A DNA stretch of 64,000 nucleotides from Acetobacterium sp. (GCF_030652775.1 NZ_JAUSPS010000030.1:28611-92610); one strand, 5' to 3'. Counted from the stretch's first letter, positions 34,754 to 44,414 are shown. Program-made: numbers and translations. Notes: generated by a model from the letters alone, not told the origin.

Positions 34754-35938
34754 TTAACTATTTTTATAAATGGTCAGTTTTCCCAGTAGCGGGGTTTTGA
34801 CTGAAATTGCGCCGACCGGACACATTTCCTGACAGCAATAGCAGCGAATGCAACGATTATAGAAATACAAAGGATATTTTCTCCGTTTTCGTTTTACAAT
34901 GCGGATGGCCTTGTTCTCAACTGGACAGCTCGCTTCGCAGACTCCGCAACCGATGCATTTTTCCTTATCAACCACTGGTTTCTGAATTATAAAATCCTGA
35001 ATCGGTTTTAATGCTGAAAGGGTAGACGGTTCACTTTCATGAACGGGAATCCGAACCACATCAAAGTCAGGATTGTAAAACTTTTCGAGTGGCTCCCCCA
35101 GGATTTCAATGTTTTCTTCTGTCCAATATCCCAGTTCCATTTCTTCGCCATAGGTAATCGTTGGAATGAAGGTGGGATCCAGATTAATCATTCTGGCAAA
35201 GGTCGCATCCAGCGCAACGGGATCCTCCGATACCAGCAATACCTTCATTGGCACGGGTTTTCCCGATGCCGGGCCGTTACCTTCCATGGCAACAATTCCA
35301 TCCATCACAAAAAGTCTCAGTTTGGGAATGAGATAACGGTTTAAATCCACCAGCATTTTTGAAAAGCTTCTGACATTTGGATAATGAGCATGGGACATCC
35401 CCTTATTTAAACCATAAACACAACCGAATTGGTTTTTGATGGCTCCGGTGATGCGAGTTAGACCATGGGTCTTCATTTTTGAAAGACTGATAATGGCATC
35501 ACTCTCTAAAACCCCCTGGGCGATATCAAATTTTTTGGTTCCGATACCCAGAAAGAAATCCATCTGCTGACCGTGACTGAATTCTTTTAGAGGTATCTCA
35601 TACTTTGCCGCAATGGCAGCGAGACCGCTTTCTTTAGCGGCTCCAGACGGTGAGCCAAAGCCTGGCGAGTCCCCATAGGAAAGGCGGCGGCAATCCGCTT
35701 CCTGTAGCAGCCTGATCATCGCTTCAAATACTGCCGGATGGGTGGTAATGCCAGCGTCTGGAGTTTTTCCTCTAAGCAAATTGGGTTTGAGTAAAATCCG
35801 CTCTTGTCCGTTTACGAATTGCCCGATCCCGCCGAGGAGATCGACGGCCGCTTTCAATTTTTCATAAACCAGTTCATTGTCATAGGATTCACAACCCATA
35901 ATAACAACTCGCGATTTTTTATTTTCCATTTTTCTCAA
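34754..35938 (-). CDS. DUF362 domain protein with 4Fe-4S ferredoxin tail
   Basis: 394 aa. Residues about 1-300 form a DUF362 domain (LKPNLLRGKTPDAGITTHP, SLSKMKTHGLTRITGAIKN). The C-terminus carries two 4Fe-4S motifs, CIGCGVCEASCPVEN and CIRCYCCQEMCPVGAI. The family is common in anaerobes but its electron partner is unknown. A TTG start with GGAG 7 nt upstream is used here; an ATG three codons later is also possible. It overlaps cvfB by 20 bp, so the two are coupled. Confidence 0.85.
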   Translation of the reverse strand: MRKMENKKSRVVIMGCESYDNELVYEKLKAAVDLLGGIGQFVNGQERILLKPNLLRGKTPDAGITTHPAVFEAMIRLLQEADCRRLSYGDSPGFGSPSGAAKESGLAAIAAKYEIPLKEFSHGQQMDFFLGIGTKKFDIAQGVLESDAIISLSKMKTHGLTRITGAIKNQFGCVYGLNKGMSHAHYPNVRSFSKMLVDLNRYLIPKLRLFVMDGIVAMEGNGPASGKPVPMKVLLVSEDPVALDATFARMINLDPTFIPTITYGEEMELGYWTEENIEILGEPLEKFYNPDFDVVRIPVHESEPSTLSALKPIQDFIIQKPVVDKEKCIGCGVCEASCPVENKAIRIVKRKRRKYPLYFYNRCIRCYCCQEMCPVGAISVKTPLLGKLTIYKNS

Positions 35939-36758
35939 TGCCTCTCTCCGTTATTCTGATTTTTTTCTCTTTTAATAATTTACCCACAGCGCGCTTAAAA
36001 GAACTCTTACTCATATCAAATTCTTTTTTTATTACAAACGCATCGGTTTTATCATTATATGGTAAGAAACCTTGACTTTCATTTAATTTCGTCAGAATAA
36101 CAACGGCATCTTTAGGAATTTCTTTGTAAGCCTTTTTATTGGGACTCAAGACCAGCTTGCCATCATTCCGGATTTCAGATACTCGGGCATGGACTTTTTC
36201 GCCGCAATGAATGTCTGAGTTTGCATCTTTGGTCAGAATCAATCCGTGATACAGATTATCAATGGCCACAAAGGCGCCAATTTCGGGATTGATCTGATAT
36301 ACGTAACCTTCAATCCAATCACCCATCTTGTAGGGTGCGCCGACTTTCAGCAGTGGGTAGATCTTCATGGTTGCACATAAGCGATCACTTTTATCAGTAT
36401 ACAGATTTACCAGGTACTCCCGGCCTTTTTGTACCTTGACGGTTTGCTCGTTATATGGCAATAACAGATCTTTCTCCAGTCCCCAATCAAGAAAGGCACC
36501 AACCTTGGTAACATCCGCAACCTTAAGCGCTGCGAATTCGCCAACTTGAATTTTCGGTTCCCGGGTTGTCGATATCAACCGATCCTTAGAATCCCGGTAA
36601 ATAAATACTTCGATTTGATCACCCGCCCGGGAATTCTTTGCCACTTCTTTCTCTGGTAACAAAACCACGTCAGTTGTATCAAATCCATCCGATAAATATG
36701 CGCCAATGGGTGTAATCCGTTCGATGGTCAGTGTTTGTACTTTTCCTATTTCTATCAT
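35919..36758 (-). CDS. cvfB: S1-domain RNA-binding protein CvfB
   Basis: 279 aa, matching the CvfB (YitL) family: three S1-like RNA-binding segments (for instance VGEFAALKVADVTKVGAFLDWG and GDWIEGYVYQINPEIGAFV) and a C-terminal winged-helix region (SSFKRAVGKLLKEKKIRITERG). In Staphylococcus it affects virulence gene expression; its role in clostridia is not known. An AGAGG box precedes the ATG. Confidence 0.88.
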   Translation of the reverse strand: MIEIGKVQTLTIERITPIGAYLSDGFDTTDVVLLPEKEVAKNSRAGDQIEVFIYRDSKDRLISTTREPKIQVGEFAALKVADVTKVGAFLDWGLEKDLLLPYNEQTVKVQKGREYLVNLYTDKSDRLCATMKIYPLLKVGAPYKMGDWIEGYVYQINPEIGAFVAIDNLYHGLILTKDANSDIHCGEKVHARVSEIRNDGKLVLSPNKKAYKEIPKDAVVILTKLNESQGFLPYNDKTDAFVIKKEFDMSKSSFKRAVGKLLKEKKIRITERGIEKNGK

Positions 36759-36791
36759 TTTTTTACCTCTTTTATTTTAGTAGCTAGGCAT

Positions 36792-36818
36792 AAAAAAGGC
36801 CGTGTTCATCACACAACC
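36792..36818 (-). terminator. Terminator after the coiled-coil gene
   Basis: On the minus strand a GGTTGTGT / ACACGGCC stem with two G-U pairs is followed by TTTTTT, 14 bp past the stop codon. Confidence 0.7.
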
Positions 36819-36831
36819 CTCATTTTACCAA

Positions 36832-37278
36832 TTATTTCATGTTTTTTAATTCTCGTCGATTCTGTTCAATTTGATCGTTCATTTCTTTTAGTTGTATCTG
36901 AAAACTATAGAGCAGCTTGTCTGCATAGTTTTGCGTTCCTGTTTTTAAAGTCTTCGCACTCATGTTTGCATTTCGCATAATCTCATTAGCATTGGCAGTG
37001 GCGTTTTTAGTTATTTCATTGGTGTCGATTAATTCTCTCAGCCGTTTTTCTGCCTCTGCTTTAATATGGTCTGCTTCACTTTGGGCGGCAAAAATAATTT
37101 TTTTCCGTTCTGCTACGATTTTTTTTGCTTCTGCCAGTTCTTCTGGTAATGAATCTCTGATTTCATCAATGATCTCTATAACTTCTTCAGGATTTACTAA
37201 CGCTTTAGATGAAAAGGGAAGCGTGTTTCCTTTTTCCACGACTTCTTCTAATTCTGCCAATAAGTCAAGTACCCTCAT
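36832..37278 (-). CDS. Coiled-coil protein next to coaD (function unknown)
   Basis: 148 aa acidic, almost entirely helical, with long Glu/Lys-rich heptads (residues about 45-100: EELAEAKKIVAERKKIIFAA) like an ATP synthase b-subunit or DivIVA-type tail. No ATPase motif, membrane segment or cysteine. The ATG overlaps the coaD stop (ATGA) and has an AGGAAGG box 9 nt upstream; an ATG three codons earlier abuts that box. The gene is recurrent beside coaD in clostridia. Confidence 0.7.
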   Translation of the reverse strand: MRVLDLLAELEEVVEKGNTLPFSSKALVNPEEVIEIIDEIRDSLPEELAEAKKIVAERKKIIFAAQSEADHIKAEAEKRLRELIDTNEITKNATANANEIMRNANMSAKTLKTGTQNYADKLLYSFQIQLKEMNDQIEQNRRELKNMK

Positions 37279-37772
37279 TTCATACATCCTTCCTCATACT
37301 TCTTTTGTATCGCTTTTTCTACGTTTTTAGGGAGATAATCGGAAACATCTCCCTGATATTTAACAAGCTCTTTTACTAAAGTCGAGCTTAAATAAGAGTG
37401 CTTATTGCTCGTTATCATAAAAAATGTTTCAATCTCATTATCAAGATGCTTATTGGTTAATGCCATTTGAAATTCATATTCAAAATCCAAAAAAGCCCGA
37501 AGCCCCTTGACAATGATATTGGTATTTCTCAGTCTGACATAATCGATCAGAAGTCCGTTATAAAAATCAACCTCAACATTTTCGATTCCAGAAAGAACAT
37601 CCTTAATCAACTCCACCCGTTCCTCACAGGTAAAAAGATAATTTTTGGTGCTGTTAACCATCACGCAAACGATCACCTTATCGAATATTTTTGTTGCTCT
37701 TTCAATCATATCAAGATGACCTTTTGTTATGGGATCAAAACTCCCGGGGTAAACTGCAATTTTTGTGCTCAT
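37275..37772 (-). CDS. coaD: Phosphopantetheine adenylyltransferase
   Basis: Makes dephospho-CoA from 4'-phosphopantetheine and ATP. It is 165 aa with the nucleotidyltransferase motif GSFDPITKGHLD and the C-terminal YLSSTLVKEL motif. The gene overlaps rsmD by 38 bp and is followed within 4 bp by the coiled-coil gene. The last step of the pathway, coaE, is at 19.5 kb. Confidence 0.96.
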   Translation of the reverse strand: MSTKIAVYPGSFDPITKGHLDMIERATKIFDKVIVCVMVNSTKNYLFTCEERVELIKDVLSGIENVEVDFYNGLLIDYVRLRNTNIIVKGLRAFLDFEYEFQMALTNKHLDNEIETFFMITSNKHSYLSSTLVKELVKYQGDVSDYLPKNVEKAIQKKYEEGCMK

Positions 37773-38331
37773 AATTCTCCCTAGAATAATAACTAATTGT
37801 CGTGATACCGTATTTTTTTGACTTGTAACACGTTAATTTATTTTTTACTAATGGCATTATAACAGATTTTTCTGTTTCTATCACTAATTTTCCATTTTCC
37901 GAAAGAATTTCTTTTTCGGAAATGATTTCTAGTAATTGATAAATCTCATCGACCTGACAATAAGGCGGATCCATAAAGATAATATCACACTGAACCTTAT
38001 TGTGCGCCAGCATTTCTACTCCGCTACGGGCAGACTGGTTAAACACCCGGGTGCGATTTTCATAACCCAGAAGGCTGATGTTTTTTTTTGTTGTTTGAAT
38101 ACTCTCGTTGGAGAGATCAAAAAAATATCCCAACGCCACGCCCCGGCTCAGAGCTTCCAGGCCCATAGCGCCAGTTCCCGAAAATAAGTCCGCAAATACG
38201 GCGGCCGCCCTTATTTCATTCTGGAGGCTATTAAAAATTGCCCCCTTGATTTTGTCAGCGGTTGGTCGGATCCGGTCCCCAGTGATGGACACCAATTTTT
38301 TACCACGCTTTTCGCCGGCAATTATTCGCAT
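37735..38331 (-). CDS. rsmD: 16S rRNA (guanine(966)-N(2))-methyltransferase RsmD
   Basis: 198 aa Rossmann-fold methyltransferase. The N-terminal GEKRGKKL motif, RPTADKIKGAIFN, the SAM-binding DLFSGTGAMGLEALSRG and the catalytic DPPY are all present. It methylates 16S rRNA during small-subunit assembly. The rsmD-coaD pair, here overlapping by 38 bp, is a standard arrangement. Confidence 0.94.
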   Translation of the reverse strand: MRIIAGEKRGKKLVSITGDRIRPTADKIKGAIFNSLQNEIRAAAVFADLFSGTGAMGLEALSRGVALGYFFDLSNESIQTTKKNISLLGYENRTRVFNQSARSGVEMLAHNKVQCDIIFMDPPYCQVDEIYQLLEIISEKEILSENGKLVIETEKSVIMPLVKNKLTCYKSKKYGITTISYYSRENYEHKNCSLPREF

Positions 38332-38339
38332 TTTTCCTC

Positions 38340-40379
38340 CTAATTAAATGATATATCAGCTATATCGATATAAAATGATTTTAGCACGTCATGTCGAAAG
38401 GTCATCATTTCCTGATTATGGGATTCAAAAATGACCTCGGCAATTTCTTTGGTTCGTTTAATCAAGGCCAATTCTTCGGTGGGATTAAGCAAACCGAGCT
38501 TCGGCAAGCCATGCTGTTTAAAACCAAAATAATCCCCTGGCCCCCGTAATTTAAAATCCTCATCAGCAATCTTTCGGCCATTGCGATTGTTCACAATTAC
38601 CCTCATCCGAGCCAGGGTATCCGCACTTTTGGAATTGGTAACCAGAAAACAAAACGACTGATGGTTTCCCCGTCCTACCCGACCGCGCAACTGATGGAGC
38701 TGGGATAGTCCGAATCGTTCGGCACTGAGAATCACCATTGCGCTGACATTGGGCACGTCGATACCAACCTCAATAATACTGGTTGCGACCAGACAATCGA
38801 TCTCGCCCTGGTTGAATTCCTGGATGATTGATTCTTTAGCCTCGCTTTTTAAACGACCATGGAGGCATGCCATCCGATATTTAGGATCAATTTTTTGCAA
38901 TAGTTCCAAATACACCGATTCCGTATCGCGAACCTCTTCCAGTTCTTCGGACGCCTCGATAAATGGGCAAATCACAAAGGTCTGCCGGCCTTTTGACATT
39001 TGCTCCTGAACAAAGCCCAGAATTTTATGCAGTGAGGCTTCATTATAACAGTAGGTTTTAATCGGTTTCCGGCCTTTGGGCAGTTCATCGATATAAGAAA
39101 CTGACAAATCCCCATACAGTATCAGAGCCAGAGTTCGGGGAATCGGCGTGGCGCTCATAACCATGGTGTGGGGTTGGTTTCCCTTTAATGATAACTGGCT
39201 CCGCTGCTTAACCCCAAATCGATGCTGTTCATCAGTGATCACCAGCCCCAGATTATAATAATCCACCGCCTGTTGGATCAGGGCATGGGTCCCGATAATC
39301 ACCGATACCTGACCCTGCGCAACCCGCTCAAGAATCTCGCGTTTTTCTTTGACTTTCAGACTACCGGTCACCACGGCCACAGTAATGCCGGTATTTTTTA
39401 ACAGCTCTTTAAAGCTGCGGCCATGCTGCTGAGCCAATATCTCGGTGGGAGCCATATAAGCGGTCTGATAGCCATTTTGTGCCATCAGACAGGCTGCAAT
39501 TACCGCAATAACGGTTTTCCCGGAACCGACATCACCTTGAACCAGCCGATTCATGACCTGGCCACTTTTCAAATCAGCAATGACGTCATCAATCACCAAT
39601 CGCTGGCTGGCGGTCAGATCATAGGGTAAGCTGTTGATAAAAGGTTCTAACCCCGCAAATAAATTAATGTCAATATCTGAGTACCTTTTTTCCCGAGCCC
39701 CTGACATGATCCCCATATTTATTTTCAGGGCTTCATTAAATTTGAGCCGTTTTATTCCCTGAATCACATCCTCTGCCTTTTGGGGAAAATGAATGACCTT
39801 TAAGGCTCTTTTCATGTCCAGCAATTTTTCAGCTAAACGGATCTCTTCCGGCATCGCATCCAGAACGTCCAGCTCGGCGGCAAAAATTTGACTCAAGGTT
39901 TTGGGGATGACACTGCCGGGGATCCCCTGAATATTCCGGTAAACCGGTGTCAACTCAAAAAAATTACCGGGATTACTGGCGATCACAAACTGTGGATTGG
40001 TGATCTTTGTTCCGTTATAGGCTTTTTTAACCTTGCCATAAAAATAATAATCCTGATTCTCCTGGAAGCTGCTTTTTAAATAAGGCTGATTAAAAAATAC
40101 CGCCGATATTTTTTTTTCTTCCCATAACAGCGGCACTGTGAAAATCGAGAGATTTCCCCGAATCCGATTGAGTCGACCGCTATTTAAAACAGTGGCTTTG
40201 ATCGAAATTTCCTGATCCTCAAAAAATTGTTCCGGGTTTCCAAAAACACTGCGATCAATGTATTTTCTGGGATAGTAGGACAATAGGTTCCCGACTGTTT
40301 TAATCCCGGCCTTGGCCAAGGCTTCACGCCGCTTGGGTCCAACACCTTTTATTTTTTCCAGTGAATCTTCCCATTTCAT
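38340..40379 (-). CDS. recG: ATP-dependent DNA helicase RecG
   Basis: Branched-DNA helicase that reverses forks and resolves recombination intermediates. It is 679 aa with an N-terminal wedge/OB domain, Walker A GDVGSGKTVIA, the DEQH box in ITDEQHRFG, SATPIPRT motif III, and the motif VI region QLRGRVGRG. All helicase motifs are intact, in contrast to the priA gene in this window. GAGG precedes the ATG. Confidence 0.97.
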   Translation of the reverse strand: MKWEDSLEKIKGVGPKRREALAKAGIKTVGNLLSYYPRKYIDRSVFGNPEQFFEDQEISIKATVLNSGRLNRIRGNLSIFTVPLLWEEKKISAVFFNQPYLKSSFQENQDYYFYGKVKKAYNGTKITNPQFVIASNPGNFFELTPVYRNIQGIPGSVIPKTLSQIFAAELDVLDAMPEEIRLAEKLLDMKRALKVIHFPQKAEDVIQGIKRLKFNEALKINMGIMSGAREKRYSDIDINLFAGLEPFINSLPYDLTASQRLVIDDVIADLKSGQVMNRLVQGDVGSGKTVIAVIAACLMAQNGYQTAYMAPTEILAQQHGRSFKELLKNTGITVAVVTGSLKVKEKREILERVAQGQVSVIIGTHALIQQAVDYYNLGLVITDEQHRFGVKQRSQLSLKGNQPHTMVMSATPIPRTLALILYGDLSVSYIDELPKGRKPIKTYCYNEASLHKILGFVQEQMSKGRQTFVICPFIEASEELEEVRDTESVYLELLQKIDPKYRMACLHGRLKSEAKESIIQEFNQGEIDCLVATSIIEVGIDVPNVSAMVILSAERFGLSQLHQLRGRVGRGNHQSFCFLVTNSKSADTLARMRVIVNNRNGRKIADEDFKLRGPGDYFGFKQHGLPKLGLLNPTEELALIKRTKEIAEVIFESHNQEMMTFRHDVLKSFYIDIADISFN

Positions 40380-40423
40380 GGTTTTTCCTCGTGTTTATCT
40401 TGTGAATAAATTTCGATTTAAGG

Positions 40424-42037
40424 CTACTCCACTGACACAATGTAATAGTACAGGGGTTGTCCGCCATAATGCATTTCTACATCGCATTCTTCAAAACTAT
40501 CGGCCAGTTCCTCGGCCAGGGTATTGGCATCTTCTTCGGAAACATCTTTTCCGTAATAAATCGAGATCAGCTCACTATCCTCGTCGACCATATCACTGAG
40601 CAGTTCTTCGGTAACCGCCTTAATACTTTTTCCGGTGAACTTGATTTCGCCCCCGGTAATACCGATGACATTGGATTTCTTAATTTTCAAGCCATTAATT
40701 TTCGTGTCTCTGACAGCGTAGGTCACTTCCCCGGTTGCCACATGATTAATGGCTTCCGACATTGCTGACGCATTCTCTGCTGGCACAGTTTCCGGCGAAA
40801 AAGCCAGCATCGCCGCAATACATTGGGGAATATTTTTGGAAGCGATCACATGAACTTGCTTATCAGATATTTCACTGGCCTGTTTGGCGGCCATAATAAT
40901 ATTGCTGTTGTTAGGAAAAATAAAAATGGTTTCCGCATTCAATTTATCTACTTCATTTAAAAAATCCTGGGTGCTGGGATTCATCGTCTGACCGCCTGAA
41001 ATAACTCGGGTCACACCAAGGTCTTTAAAGAGTTTCGTTAATCCATCGCCCGGCGAAACTGCAATAAACCCATAGGGTATCTGAGCCTCATCGGCTTCGG
41101 TTCCCTTGGCTGCAAATTGTTCCCGCATATTGTCTATTTTGATGCGGATTAAACTACCAAGACTGCCAGCCCGTTCCAATGCCAACCCAGGATTATCGGT
41201 ATGTAGATGAACCTTGACGATGGCATCATCTTTAACAACAACAATGCTGTCTCCAAGGGTGTCTAAATAACCTCTTAGTTCACCCTCATCTACTTCTTCA
41301 GCTTCCTGAATAATAAACTCAGTACAATAACCAAAGGTAATGTCTTCAGGTTTCATATGGGAGTCGTCGACAAACTTATCAAGGTTGCTTGGTTTGATCT
41401 CCAGCTCCACTCCTAATTCTTCGTTAAGTAGTGCCTTAAGAGCTCCTTCAACAATACAAATCAGACCCTGCCCACCGGCATCAACTACGCCCGCTTCTTT
41501 TAATACCGGAAGCATCTCCGGGGTCTTTTCCAATGTGACCTTACCATGGGCAATGACATCTGCAATGAAACTTTCCAGGTTGTCATAAGCGTTGTATTTC
41601 GCCATGGCAAACTCACCCATTTCCCGGGCAACCGTGAGAATCGTTCCTTCGGTGGGTTTCATCACCGCCTTATAAGCGACATCTGATGCCAGTTTTAAAG
41701 CACCAGCCAATGTTGGGATATCAAGATTTTCCTGGGCTTTGCAACCTTCGGCAAACCCTCTTAGCAACTGCGAGAGAATTACCCCTGAATTCCCCCGAGC
41801 ACCAATCAAAGCGCCTGATGAGGCCGACTTGGCCACACTGTAGACATTCAGTTTTTCAATTTTATCAAATTCTGAAACCGAATGACTAAATGTAAGTGAC
41901 ATATTCGTTCCGGTATCACCATCCGGCACTGGAAAAACATTAAGTTCATCCACAATTCGTTTGTTGATTTCTAGATTTTTCGCCCCATAACGAAACATTT
42001 TTATGAGCATTTCACCGTCAACTGTCTGGGTTTTCAT
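40424..42037 (-). CDS. fakA: Fatty acid kinase subunit FakA (DAK2 domain)
   Basis: 537 aa. The N-terminal DAK2/DhaL-type kinase domain has FPVPDGDTGTNMS (Mg-ATP binding) and GARGNSGVILSQLLRG. The central and C-terminal EDD-like part continues to GGQPLYYYIVSVE. With an acyl-binding FakB partner it phosphorylates fatty acids for PlsY. The ATG has GGAGG 7 nt away; an ATG four codons upstream falls in that box. It is preceded by yloU, a typical pair. Confidence 0.92.
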   Translation of the reverse strand: MKTQTVDGEMLIKMFRYGAKNLEINKRIVDELNVFPVPDGDTGTNMSLTFSHSVSEFDKIEKLNVYSVAKSASSGALIGARGNSGVILSQLLRGFAEGCKAQENLDIPTLAGALKLASDVAYKAVMKPTEGTILTVAREMGEFAMAKYNAYDNLESFIADVIAHGKVTLEKTPEMLPVLKEAGVVDAGGQGLICIVEGALKALLNEELGVELEIKPSNLDKFVDDSHMKPEDITFGYCTEFIIQEAEEVDEGELRGYLDTLGDSIVVVKDDAIVKVHLHTDNPGLALERAGSLGSLIRIKIDNMREQFAAKGTEADEAQIPYGFIAVSPGDGLTKLFKDLGVTRVISGGQTMNPSTQDFLNEVDKLNAETIFIFPNNSNIIMAAKQASEISDKQVHVIASKNIPQCIAAMLAFSPETVPAENASAMSEAINHVATGEVTYAVRDTKINGLKIKKSNVIGITGGEIKFTGKSIKAVTEELLSDMVDEDSELISIYYGKDVSEEDANTLAEELADSFEECDVEMHYGGQPLYYYIVSVE

Positions 42038-42049
42038 ACTGTCCTCCAT

Positions 42050-42394
42050 TTACACACGCACGCTGACTACATTCACAGAGATACGTTTCACTTTTAATGA
42101 TGTTTCCTTTTCCACCCGGTATTTTACATTGGAAATGATATTTTCAGCAACAACCGATATTTTTATCGCATACTCGACAATGACATAAAGATCAATCACT
42201 AATCGATCATCTTCGATAATTACACCCACTCCCTTATTTGCCTGATCACCTGAAAGAATTTCGATCAGACCGTCTTTTCCGCGTTTGTGAGCCATTCCCA
42301 CCAATCCATAGCATTCCATTGCGGCGTTTCCGGCAATATCTGCAATCGCTTTTCGGGTAATATCAATATATCCTAACTCATTATTTACTTTCAT
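42050..42394 (-). CDS. yloU: Asp23/Gls24 family envelope stress protein (YloU)
   Basis: 114 aa, matching the Asp23/Gls24 family: GYIDITRKAIADIAGNAAMECYGLVG in the N-terminal half (fragment), then VIEDDRLVIDLYVIVEYAIKI. Members are linked to alkaline or envelope stress and phosphatidic acid metabolism. It ends 12 bp before fakA and diverges from rpmB, the order found in Bacillus (rpmB / yloU-yloV). Confidence 0.92.
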   Translation of the reverse strand: MKVNNELGYIDITRKAIADIAGNAAMECYGLVGMAHKRGKDGLIEILSGDQANKGVGVIIEDDRLVIDLYVIVEYAIKISVVAENIISNVKYRVEKETSLKVKRISVNVVSVRV

Positions 42395-42460
42395 CGAATT
42401 GCTCCTTTTATTTTTATTTCTCTATTTTACATAATAAATCCTGCTAAGTCAAAATTTCTA

Positions 42461-42490
42461 TTGCTTTATTTTTAATTCTCATGATATAAT
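42461..42490 (+). promoter_or_regulatory. Promoter of rpmB
   Basis: TTGCTT and TATAAT are 18 bp apart, with the extended TG element before the -10 (TGATATAAT), about 45 bp upstream of rpmB. Confidence 0.75.
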
Positions 42491-42532
42491 ACACCTTGTT
42501 TTATAAAAGGTAAGCGTAAGGGAGGTTATGTC

Positions 42533-42721
42533 ATGGCTAAAGAATGTTTTGTATGTAAAAAAACCGTTGTTAGTGGCAACCAGGTTAGTCATTCAAATAA
42601 ACACAGTAAACGAGTTTGGAAACCCAATTTGCAAAGAGTTAAAGTTGTAATTGAAGGCACACCACAACGAATTAGTGTTTGTACACGTTGTTTGAGATCC
42701 GGTAAAGTCGAAAGAGCTTAG
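42533..42721 (+). CDS. rpmB: Ribosomal protein bL28
   Basis: 62 aa, the zinc-binding four-Cys form (CFVCKK and CTRCLR). N-terminal lysine-rich bL28 features such as SHSNKHSKRVWKPNLQ are present. A GGGAGG box precedes the ATG. Monocistronic, with its own promoter and terminator. Confidence 0.96.
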   Translation: MAKECFVCKKTVVSGNQVSHSNKHSKRVWKPNLQRVKVVIEGTPQRISVCTRCLRSGKVERA

Positions 42722-42749
42722 TTCTCTTTTATCTACGGAACCATCGTTG

Positions 42750-42775
42750 AAGAGTCTTTAAATAGACTCTTTTTT
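42750..42775 (+). terminator. Terminator of rpmB
   Basis: AAGAGTC and GACTCTT form a 7-bp stem with an 8-nt loop, followed by six T on the plus strand. Confidence 0.85.
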
Positions 42776-42789
42776 CTTGTGTCAAAACA

Positions 42790-42824
42790 AACTGCCAGGC
42801 GAGTGTTTTACTCGTTTGGCAGTT
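42790..42824 (-). terminator. Terminator at the end of the thiN cluster
   Basis: A 35-nt inverted repeat with outer arms AACTGCCA / TGGCAGTT and inner arms CGAGT / ACTCG is followed by a T-rich tail on the minus strand (TTTGTTTTG), convergent with the rpmB terminator. Confidence 0.75.
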
Positions 42825-42891
42825 GTCCGACACCAATTAAAAAAGCAACTCTCTGATCATCCTATTTTCAGTAAATCCTTCTCAGTTCTCT

Positions 42892-43527
42892 TTAATCTTC
42901 TGGCGTATCCATCAGCAGCATCCCCTTTTTAAAAGCAATGTGCTGTCTGTTTTCGTTTGTCACGTTGCTGATGCCATATGGTTTGTCGATCGTCATTTGT
43001 CCCTCATTAATGGGATACTCAAATCCAGTAATCGTCAGTCCTTCAACAGCTCCGCAAATCGGCAATAGTGATACAATCGTACCAATCGGAAAGTGAAATG
43101 TTGTTGTTTTCGCAATTAGCCGAATGTGATTGTTTTCATTAACCATTTCAGCATCGATCCCAACATCCACGAACCGTTTCAGCAAATAGATATTACCAAG
43201 ACTATGGTCTATCCGGGAACCTATACCGCCAAGAATGATTACCTTATCGGCCCCCATTTTTATAGCATGGGTAATCGCCAGTTCGGTATCTGTTTCATCT
43301 TTTTTTGATGGATAAGACTCATATTTTACGGCTTTAAAAAACGCCCTGGTTTCAGCGGTAATTGAATCCATATCACCAATAATAATATTTGGTATGAGAT
43401 TAAGTTCTCTGGCGTAGTTTGCTCCACCATCAGCACAAATCAGATAGTCGGCCTTGATATCTTTTAAATATTCCTCATAAAAAACTTTATTCTTGTACTC
43501 ACCATTTGTAAAAATGATCACCTTCAT
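42892..43527 (-). CDS. thiN: Thiamine pyrophosphokinase
   Basis: Transfers pyrophosphate from ATP to thiamine. It is 211 aa with the family motifs CADGGANYAREL, IGDMDSIT, DETDTELA and the C-terminal thiamine-binding PYGISNVTN region. It overlaps rsgA by 4 nt (ATGA). In Bacillus a ribulose-phosphate epimerase gene, rpe, lies between rsgA and thiN; it is absent here. Confidence 0.94.
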   Translation of the reverse strand: MKVIIFTNGEYKNKVFYEEYLKDIKADYLICADGGANYARELNLIPNIIIGDMDSITAETRAFFKAVKYESYPSKKDETDTELAITHAIKMGADKVIILGGIGSRIDHSLGNIYLLKRFVDVGIDAEMVNENNHIRLIAKTTTFHFPIGTIVSLLPICGAVEGLTITGFEYPINEGQMTIDKPYGISNVTNENRQHIAFKKGMLLMDTPED

Positions 43528-44414
43528 CGGTATTGATCCTTTTTAATTTCATCCAGCAAACTTAAATAATGTTCATATCGGACGGCACTTATTTCTCCTG
43601 CCGCTACTGATTTCTTAACATCACAGCCAGGCTCTTCATTATGAAGACAGCTCTTAAAGCGACACTCGCCGCGGGAGAATTCTGGAAAATATTCCCGCAA
43701 TTCCTCCGGTTTGATCATTTCCGAAATCTGATACGAAGAAAACCCCGGGGTATCCAGCAGGTAACCACCATTCTTGGTATCCAGTAACTCGACATGACGG
43801 GTCGTATGTTTCCCTCTTTTTAATTTCTGACTCAGGGCACCGGTCTCCATGGTTTGATCAGCACATAAATAGTTAGCCATGGTCGATTTGCCAACGCCTG
43901 ACGGACCTGCCATAAAAGCCGTTTTACCACCTATTTCGGCGATAATCTTATCCATCGTATCGGTATCGTTCTTGCTGAAAAAAAACAGTTTATATGGGGT
44001 TTTTTCGTAGATTTCTCTAATCGCCATCTCCTCAGCCGAACTTGTTAAATCCCGTTTTGTAAAACAAACAACTGGAATAACATTTTGAATTTCTGAGCTG
44101 ATTAGAAGCATATCCAACAGCAATAGATTCGGTTTCGGATTTGTCATTGAAAAAACAATGAGCCCAATATCGACATTAGCTACAGGCGGTCTTAAAAAAA
44201 TATTTTTTCGGGGTAGAATTGACTCAATCATCCATTCTCCGGGATTATCCGATTGAATCAGCACTTCATCACCAACGGTGGGAATAATTTTCTGGTGTCT
44301 TAACACGCCTCTTGCCTTACATTCTAGCACATCATTATCCCGATCAGTTTTTACATAATAAAATCCGCCAATACCCTTAATAATTTTTCCTGGCACTTGT
44401 TCGTTTGATATCAA
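43524..44414 (-). CDS. rsgA: Ribosome small-subunit GTPase RsgA
   Basis: 296 aa circularly permuted GTPase that helps 30S maturation. The order is OB-fold, then G4 (FTKRDL), G1 (GPSGVGKST), G2/G3 (LDTPGFSSYQ), and a C-terminal zinc finger (CRFKSCLHNEEPGC). The TTG start has a GAGGAGG box upstream. It follows prkC after a 192-bp gap that holds an inverted repeat. Confidence 0.96.
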   Translation of the reverse strand: MISNEQVPGKIIKGIGGFYYVKTDRDNDVLECKARGVLRHQKIIPTVGDEVLIQSDNPGEWMIESILPRKNIFLRPPVANVDIGLIVFSMTNPKPNLLLLDMLLISSEIQNVIPVVCFTKRDLTSSAEEMAIREIYEKTPYKLFFFSKNDTDTMDKIIAEIGGKTAFMAGPSGVGKSTMANYLCADQTMETGALSQKLKRGKHTTRHVELLDTKNGGYLLDTPGFSSYQISEMIKPEELREYFPEFSRGECRFKSCLHNEEPGCDVKKSVAAGEISAVRYEHYLSLLDEIKKDQYR

